Shown piece by piece: positions 6,015 through 9,824 of a stretch of 9,824 nucleotides of DNA. Where the stretch lies: assembly GCA_903913345.1 (NCBI GenBank), contig CAIWLA010000493.1:1-9824 (forward strand), read 5' to 3'. Source of the DNA: an uncultured Magnetococcales bacterium. Its GTDB lineage: Bacteria > Pseudomonadota > Magnetococcia > Magnetococcales > Magnetaquicoccaceae. The notes under the pieces were generated by a model that saw only the letters and a program-made list of their open reading frames with translations, was not told the origin of the DNA and ran no database searches. The stretch's first letter is position 1. The number at the start of each line of letters is the position of its first letter. A program made the position numbers and the translations under genes.

Positions 6015-6020
6015 TCTTGG

Positions 6021-6695
6021 ATGATCAATCGTCACGCTGTATGGGCAGAAACCGTTGGTACCGCCTTCCTGCTGGTGGTAGTGGTCGGGTCGGGCATCAT
6101 GGGAGAACAGCTTGCCCAGGGCAATGTGGCCATTGCCCTGTTGGCCAACTCCCTGGCGACCGGGTGTGGTTTGTATTTTTTGATCACCTTGCTGGGACCG
6201 ATATCCGGTGCCCACTTCAACCCTGTGGTCTCTCTGCGTGCCTTTCTGTTGCAGGATCTGACGGCGGCCATGCTGTCGGCCTATGTGGCTGCTCAGGTCG
6301 TGGGTGGGGTGCTGGGGGTATGGATTGCCCACTTGATGTTTGATCTGCCTATCCTGCAAACCAGTGCCAAGTTGCGCACCGGCGTCGGTCACTGGAGCGG
6401 AGAGGTGGTGGCCACCCTGGGGCTTATCCTCACCATTGGCCTGGGGGAACGGTTCAAGCGGAACGAAATTCCCCTGTTGGTGGCCTCCTACATCACCGCT
6501 GCCTATTGGTTTACCTCCTCGACCTCCTTTGCCAATCCGGCTGTCACCGTGGCCCGTTCCCTGTCGGATACCTTTGCGGGGATCGCGCCGGTCTCGGTGT
6601 GGGGGTTTGTGGTGGCCCAGACGGTTGGGTTGGCCCTGGGCATGGGTCTGTTGCGGCTGTTGCGTCCCTGTGCGTCGGCTGGCAAGAGTCACTGA
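6021..6695 (+). CDS. aqpS: AqpS-type MIP family (aquaglyceroporin) channel of the ars operon
   Basis: 224-residue inner-membrane channel of the major intrinsic protein family, with six hydrophobic helices and two half-helix pore loops. The first pore motif is the variant NPV (67-69, in SGAHFNPVVS); the second is canonical NPA (172-174, FANPAVTVAR), followed by Arg179 at the usual selectivity-filter position. Position between arsR and arsC matches the arsR-aqpS-arsC arrangement of Sinorhizobium meliloti, where AqpS lets arsenite made by ArsC flow out down its gradient. It is shorter than GlpF-type glycerol facilitators and has no glycerol genes nearby, so a metalloid role is preferred. It lies 6 bp after arsR and 75 bp before arsC. 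It is the only membrane protein encoded by this operon. Substrate is inferred from context. Confidence 0.88.
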   Translation: MINRHAVWAETVGTAFLLVVVVGSGIMGEQLAQGNVAIALLANSLATGCGLYFLITLLGPISGAHFNPVVSLRAFLLQDLTAAMLSAYVAAQVVGGVLGVWIAHLMFDLPILQTSAKLRTGVGHWSGEVVATLGLILTIGLGERFKRNEIPLLVASYITAAYWFTSSTSFANPAVTVARSLSDTFAGIAPVSVWGFVVAQTVGLALGMGLLRLLRPCASAGKSH

Positions 6696-6710
6696 TATTC
6701 CACATCGGGG

Positions 6711-6726
6711 GGGCACTCTGGTGCCC
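6711..6726 (+). repeat. Small hairpin between the channel gene and arsC
   Basis: GGGCAC (6711-6716), a 4-nt loop and GTGCCC (6721-6726) form a perfect 6-bp stem in the 75-bp gap between the two genes. No T-run follows, so it is not a terminator; it may protect or separate mRNA segments. Confidence 0.35.
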
Positions 6727-6770
6727 GCCATCATTCACCGTATTCATCCATCCCCAAGGCGAGATCGACA

Positions 6771-7322
6771 ATGAAGACATCCCATATTCTTTTTCTGTGT
6801 ACCGGCAATTCATGTCGTTCCGTGCTGGCGGAGGCGGTATTCAACCATCTGGCTCCCGAATGGTTGCGGGCCATGAGTGCGGGCAGCCATCCCACCGGGG
6901 CCGTACACCCCCGTTCCCTGGCCCTGTTGCAGCGGGAGGGAATCGCCACGGACGGACTGCACAGCAAGTCATGGGATAATCTGCCCGCCACGCCGGAGGT
7001 GGTGATCACCGTCTGTTCCGGTGCGGCGGGGGAGGTCTGTCCCGCCTATCTGGGGCCGGTCATGCGTGCCCATTGGGGAGTGGACGATCCCGCCAAGGCC
7101 ACGGGCAGCGAAGAGCAGATCCAGGCCTCCTTTGATACCGCCTATCGTATTCTGCGGGATCGTATCGAACAGTTTCTGGCCCTTCCCCTGGAAGCGTTGT
7201 GGGGTGATCCCCCGGCCTTGCGGGCTGAACTGTTGCGCATTGCCGAGTCCGCTGCAGCAACGGCATGCCGCGCCCATGTGGTCGCCAAGGGATCGTTTTC
7301 TCATCCCAGCCACGCCTCCTGA
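6771..7322 (+). CDS. arsC: Arsenate reductase, low-molecular-weight phosphatase (thioredoxin-coupled) type
   Basis: 183-residue cytoplasmic enzyme reducing arsenate to arsenite. The N-terminal ~135 residues are the LMW tyrosine-phosphatase fold: P-loop CTGNSCR (10-16, CX5R), then Cys82 and Cys90 (TVCSGAAGEVC) for the disulfide relay, and the catalytic Asp in HWGVDDPA (101-108). The triple-Cys pattern (10, 82, ~89/90) is that of the thioredoxin-dependent S. aureus pI258 type, not the glutaredoxin-type ArsC of E. coli R773. The C-terminus has about 45 residues beyond the usual ~130-140, including Cys166, with no recognised domain. AAGGCGAG precedes the ATG. It follows the AqpS-like channel, the likely exit for its product, and precedes arsD by 115 bp. 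Confidence 0.94.
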   Translation: MKTSHILFLCTGNSCRSVLAEAVFNHLAPEWLRAMSAGSHPTGAVHPRSLALLQREGIATDGLHSKSWDNLPATPEVVITVCSGAAGEVCPAYLGPVMRAHWGVDDPAKATGSEEQIQASFDTAYRILRDRIEQFLALPLEALWGDPPALRAELLRIAESAAATACRAHVVAKGSFSHPSHAS

Positions 7323-7437
7323 AACCCATGCACTGCGGGAGGATATGATGGCCTGTTAAATACTAAAGTCAACATATAAAACCCCATTGTGATCGTGTCA
7401 GGAATCCGTTCAACCAACCTGTGAGGTATTTATCATC

Positions 7438-7782
7438 ATGAATACGATTGAAATTTTTGATCCGGCCCTCTGTTGCAGTTCGGGTGTTTGCGGTACCGAG
7501 GTGGATCAGTCTCTGGTCACCTTTGCCGCCGATGTGGAGTGGGTCAAATCCGCTGGCGGGCAGATCCGTCGTTACAATCTGGCCCAGGAGCCGTTGGCCT
7601 TTGCCAACAATGGGGTGGTCAAATCCTGGCTCACCCGTTCCGGGCAGGAGTCTCTGCCGCTGATTCTGATGGATGGGGAGATCGCCTTGGCCGGTCGTTA
7701 TCCCAGTCGGGCCGAATTGTCCCGCTGGACCGGCATTCCCCTCCCGGCGGTCAAAAAGTGTTGTCCTGGCTCCTCCTGCTGA
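7438..7782 (+). CDS. arsD: ArsD arsenite metallochaperone
   Basis: 114 residues, a thioredoxin-like small protein. It opens with IEIFDPALCCSSGVCG, giving Cys12, Cys13 and Cys18, the three residues known in ArsD to bind arsenite and pass it to ArsA. The VDQSL and IRRYNLAQEPLAFANN stretches and LPLILMDGEIALAGRYPSR are typical of the family. A second Cys cluster ends the protein (CCPGSSC: 108, 109, 114), comparable to the C-terminal Cys pairs of R773 ArsD. GAGG lies 11 nt before the ATG. It is 40 bp before arsA, its expected partner. ArsD also has weak operator-binding activity in some systems; that is not testable here. Confidence 0.94.
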   Translation: MNTIEIFDPALCCSSGVCGTEVDQSLVTFAADVEWVKSAGGQIRRYNLAQEPLAFANNGVVKSWLTRSGQESLPLILMDGEIALAGRYPSRAELSRWTGIPLPAVKKCCPGSSC

Positions 7783-7822
7783 GGGCTGCTCGATCTCTCC
7801 CCTTCCCTGACAGGAGTTGTGT

Positions 7823-9571
7823 ATGCGTTTCTTGAACGATTGTCCCCTTTTTCTCTTTTTTACCGGCAAGGGTGGTGTGGGCAAGACCTCGCTGGCCTGT
7901 GCGACCGCTGTGTGGTTGGCGGATCATGGCCAGCGGGTGTTGCTGGTCAGTACGGATCCGGCCTCCAATGTGGGGCAGGTGTTTGGTCAGACCATTGGCG
8001 GCCACATTACCCCCATTCTGGACGGATTGCAGGCCCTGGAGATAGATCCCCTCGTTGCGGCGCAGGTGTACCGGGAGCGGGTGGTGGGACCGGTGCGAGG
8101 GGTATTGCCCGATGCGGTGGTCAGGGGGATCGAAGAGCAATTGTCCGGGGCATGCACCACGGAGATTGCCGCCTTTGACGAGTTTACCGATCTGCTGACG
8201 GACGATGAACTGCCCAAACGGTTCGACCATATTCTGTTCGATACGGCACCCACTGGGCATACCATTCGTCTGTTGCAATTGCCCGGTGCCTGGAGTGGTT
8301 TTCTCGATGCCAATCCCGATGGTGCCTCCTGTCTGGGACCATTGGCCGGATTGGAAAAACAGCGGCATCGCTATCGGGCCGCGCTGGAGGTGTTGGGCGA
8401 TGAACGGCGCAGTCGCATGGTGCTGGTCACCCGCCCGCAGAATGCCGCTCTGGGCGAGGTGACCCGCACCGCCCAGGAGTTGCAGGCCATCGGTATTCAG
8501 ACCCGCTTTCTGGTCATCAATGGGTGCATGCCGGTCGGGCAGGAGGGGGATCCTCTGGCACGGGCGATACGCCAGCGGGAGCAGGAGGCCCTGGCAACGG
8601 CCACTTTGTCGATGGCGGAAAGGGATCAATTGCCCTTGCGTCCTTTCAACCTGGTGGGGATACCCGCCTTGCGTGCCTTTTTTCCCGGCGGAGAGGGGGA
8701 AGGGCCAGCGGATTCGGCTTTGGAACCGGAGGAGGGCATTGCCTTTCCGGTCATGGCCTCTCTCATGGAGCCACTGGCCGCACCCGGACGGGGGTTGATC
8801 CTGTTGATGGGCAAGGGGGGGGTGGGCAAGACCACCCTGGCGGTGGCCATTGCGGTGGCATTGTCCCGGAGTGGTCATGCCGTGCATCTGTCCACCTCTG
8901 ATCCGGCTTCGCACCTGGAACAGACCCTGGGGCAGTATGGAGGCCAAATGACGATGAGCCGCATTGATCCACGGGTGGAGACCGAACGGTATCGGCAGGA
9001 AATCTTGACTGGCAAGGGGGCCTCTCTGGATGCCCAGGGGCGGGCCATGCTGGAGGAGGATCTCCGTTCCCCCTGTACCGAGGAGATTGCGGTCTTTCAG
9101 GCCTTTTCCAAACTGGTTGATCTGGCCTCGACCCAGTTTGTGGTGATGGACACCGCCCCCACGGGGCACACCCTGTTGTTGCTGGATGCCACCGGGGCCT
9201 ATCATCGGGAGGTGGAACGGCATCAATCCCAGGCGGAAGAGGGGGTCACCACGCCGATGATGCGGTTGCGGGATCCGGACTGGACGCGGGTCTTGGTGGT
9301 CACGTTGCCGGAGACCACGCCCGTCCTGGAGGCCGTTGCCTTGCAGGAGGAGTTGCGGCGGGCGGGTATTCATCCCTGGGCCTGGTTGGTCAATCAAAGT
9401 CTGGCGGTCTCTGCTCCGACCTCTCCCCTCTTGCAGCAGCGCGCCCGGCGGGAACTGCCCCAGTTGGAGCTTATCCGGGACCGTTATGCCACCCGCATGG
9501 CCGTGTTGCCTCTGCTGCCCGGCGAACCGGTCGGCCAGTTGTTGTTGCAGGAATTGGTGACGGCGCGGTGA
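7823..9571 (+). CDS. arsA: ArsA arsenite-stimulated ATPase, two-domain
   Basis: 582 residues, essentially the length of E. coli R773 ArsA (583). It is a duplicated P-loop ATPase: A1 P-loop GKGGVGKTS (15-23), A2 P-loop GKGGVGKTT (330-338), and a DTAPTGHT signal sequence in each half (140-147 and 443-450). The three metalloid-binding cysteines of ArsA are all present: Cys111 (GACTTEIAAFDEF), Cys170 (GASCLGPLAGLE) and Cys418 (SPCTEEIAVFQAF). It should therefore be a fully active arsenite ATPase fed by ArsD. The ATG at 7823 has CAGGAG six bases upstream; the TTG at 7817 is less likely. Known ArsA energises the ArsB pump, but no ArsB or Acr3 gene is in this operon, which ends here against a convergent gene. 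Last gene of the unit. Confidence 0.96.
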   Translation: MRFLNDCPLFLFFTGKGGVGKTSLACATAVWLADHGQRVLLVSTDPASNVGQVFGQTIGGHITPILDGLQALEIDPLVAAQVYRERVVGPVRGVLPDAVVRGIEEQLSGACTTEIAAFDEFTDLLTDDELPKRFDHILFDTAPTGHTIRLLQLPGAWSGFLDANPDGASCLGPLAGLEKQRHRYRAALEVLGDERRSRMVLVTRPQNAALGEVTRTAQELQAIGIQTRFLVINGCMPVGQEGDPLARAIRQREQEALATATLSMAERDQLPLRPFNLVGIPALRAFFPGGEGEGPADSALEPEEGIAFPVMASLMEPLAAPGRGLILLMGKGGVGKTTLAVAIAVALSRSGHAVHLSTSDPASHLEQTLGQYGGQMTMSRIDPRVETERYRQEILTGKGASLDAQGRAMLEEDLRSPCTEEIAVFQAFSKLVDLASTQFVVMDTAPTGHTLLLLDATGAYHREVERHQSQAEEGVTTPMMRLRDPDWTRVLVVTLPETTPVLEAVALQEELRRAGIHPWAWLVNQSLAVSAPTSPLLQQRARRELPQLELIRDRYATRMAVLPLLPGEPVGQLLLQELVTAR

Positions 9572-9642
9572 GGTCGGGCGTGGCCTGGGCATCGTCTCGG
9601 CCATCGCTGGGGAGGTGGGGAGCCAAAATACAGTTGCCCCGT

Positions 9643-9824
9643 TCAATCGGTACGTCCACTCCCCATCTCAGAAAAGGGCGCGCTCTTGATCACCTCGCTG
9701 TAGGAGACCACGCGCCCCCCCTGTTGATGCGCAAAGAGTTCGGCCTCGGACTGTTTTCCGAAGGGCACCACCTCCATCTCCCCCATGCCACTGTTCCGGT
9801 GCGATCCCATCACAAACAGGGCCG
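9643..9824 (-). CDS. Partial NosL-like copper chaperone (C-terminus)
   Basis: The minus strand encodes 59 residues entering from the right edge and ending at the TGA at 9645-9643. The segment contains MGSHRNSGMGEMEVVPFG, then SEAELFAHQQGGRVVSYSEVI. This matches the C-terminal pattern of NosL (a conserved MG before the Val-Pro-Phe strand, then a helix and GGRV). NosL is a lipoprotein that delivers copper to nitrous oxide reductase NosZ; the signal peptide and metal site would be outside the window. It is convergent with arsA, with stop codons 71 bp apart and no clear terminator between them. Only the C-terminus is visible, so a NosL-domain relative outside the nos cluster is possible. Confidence 0.72.
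   Translation of the reverse strand, partial: ALFVMGSHRNSGMGEMEVVPFGKQSEAELFAHQQGGRVVSYSEVIKSAPFSEMGSGRTD

Noticed and set aside
6711..6726. Terminator between the channel gene and arsC
   Set aside because: The stem is only 6 bp and is not followed by a T-run; arsC has no visible promoter of its own, so read-through is more likely.
5604..6734. 376-codon minus-strand open frame opposite arsR and the channel gene
   Set aside because: A shadow of two conserved genes; composition is Gln/Gly/His-rich with no family motif.
7751..9646. 631-codon minus-strand open frame opposite arsA
   Set aside because: arsA on the other strand has all expected catalytic motifs; this frame is a GC-rich shadow without motifs.
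9612..9669. Convergent terminator between arsA and the NosL-like gene
   Set aside because: GAGGTGGGGAG and CTCCCCATCTC can pair apart from one G-T, but the loop is ~36 nt, there is no T-run, and the second arm is inside the NosL-like coding sequence.
1..9824. CRISPR array, tRNA, rRNA, insertion sequence or prophage
   Set aside because: No regularly spaced repeats, no RNA gene signatures, no transposase or integrase, and no terminal repeats flanking the ars operon were seen.

Overview
The window (9,824 bp, moderately GC-rich by eye) comes from a Gram-negative, probably proteobacterial chromosome. The signs are an outer-membrane beta-barrel protein, a type IV pilus/type II secretion inner-membrane protein, -24/-12 (sigma-54) promoters, and the C-terminus of a NosL-like nitrous-oxide-reductase copper chaperone at the right edge. 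I cannot name the species; a free-living, environmentally exposed proteobacterium fits best.

Left part (1-4010), all genes on the minus strand. At the left edge is the N-terminal 90 codons of a secreted DUF3494 'ice-binding-like' protein. Next is a complete 696-residue Hsp70/DnaK paralogue ending at a strong hairpin terminator, then a TorF-family (TIGR02001/PF09694) putative porin. The first two genes each have a near-consensus sigma-54 promoter with exact GG-N10-GC spacing. Inverted repeats lie about 115-180 bp upstream of each promoter, where enhancer-binding activators usually bind. A sigma-54-driven Hsp70 paralogue is uncommon and suggests a specialised chaperone rather than the housekeeping DnaK.

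Centre (4319-5521, plus strand): a lone pilC/gspF gene, divergent from the porin gene, with no other pilus or secretion gene beside it in the window.

Right part (5575-9571, plus strand): an arsenic resistance operon, arsR - aqpS-type MIP channel - arsC (thioredoxin-type) - arsD - arsA. A sigma-70 promoter (TTGACC, 17 nt, TATACT) has a perfect inverted repeat in its spacer, the likely ArsR operator. The expected logic is that arsenite releases ArsR, ArsC reduces arsenate to arsenite, ArsD hands arsenite to the ArsA ATPase, and arsenite leaves the cell. The usual ArsA partner (ArsB) or the alternative Acr3 pump is absent from this transcription unit. The unit begins at its own promoter and ends against a convergent gene, so the only membrane transporter it encodes is the AqpS-like channel. 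This is the most interesting feature of the window. The pump may lie elsewhere in the genome, or ArsDA may work with an unusual partner.

Right edge (9643-9824, minus strand): the last 59 codons of a NosL-like protein, convergent with arsA.
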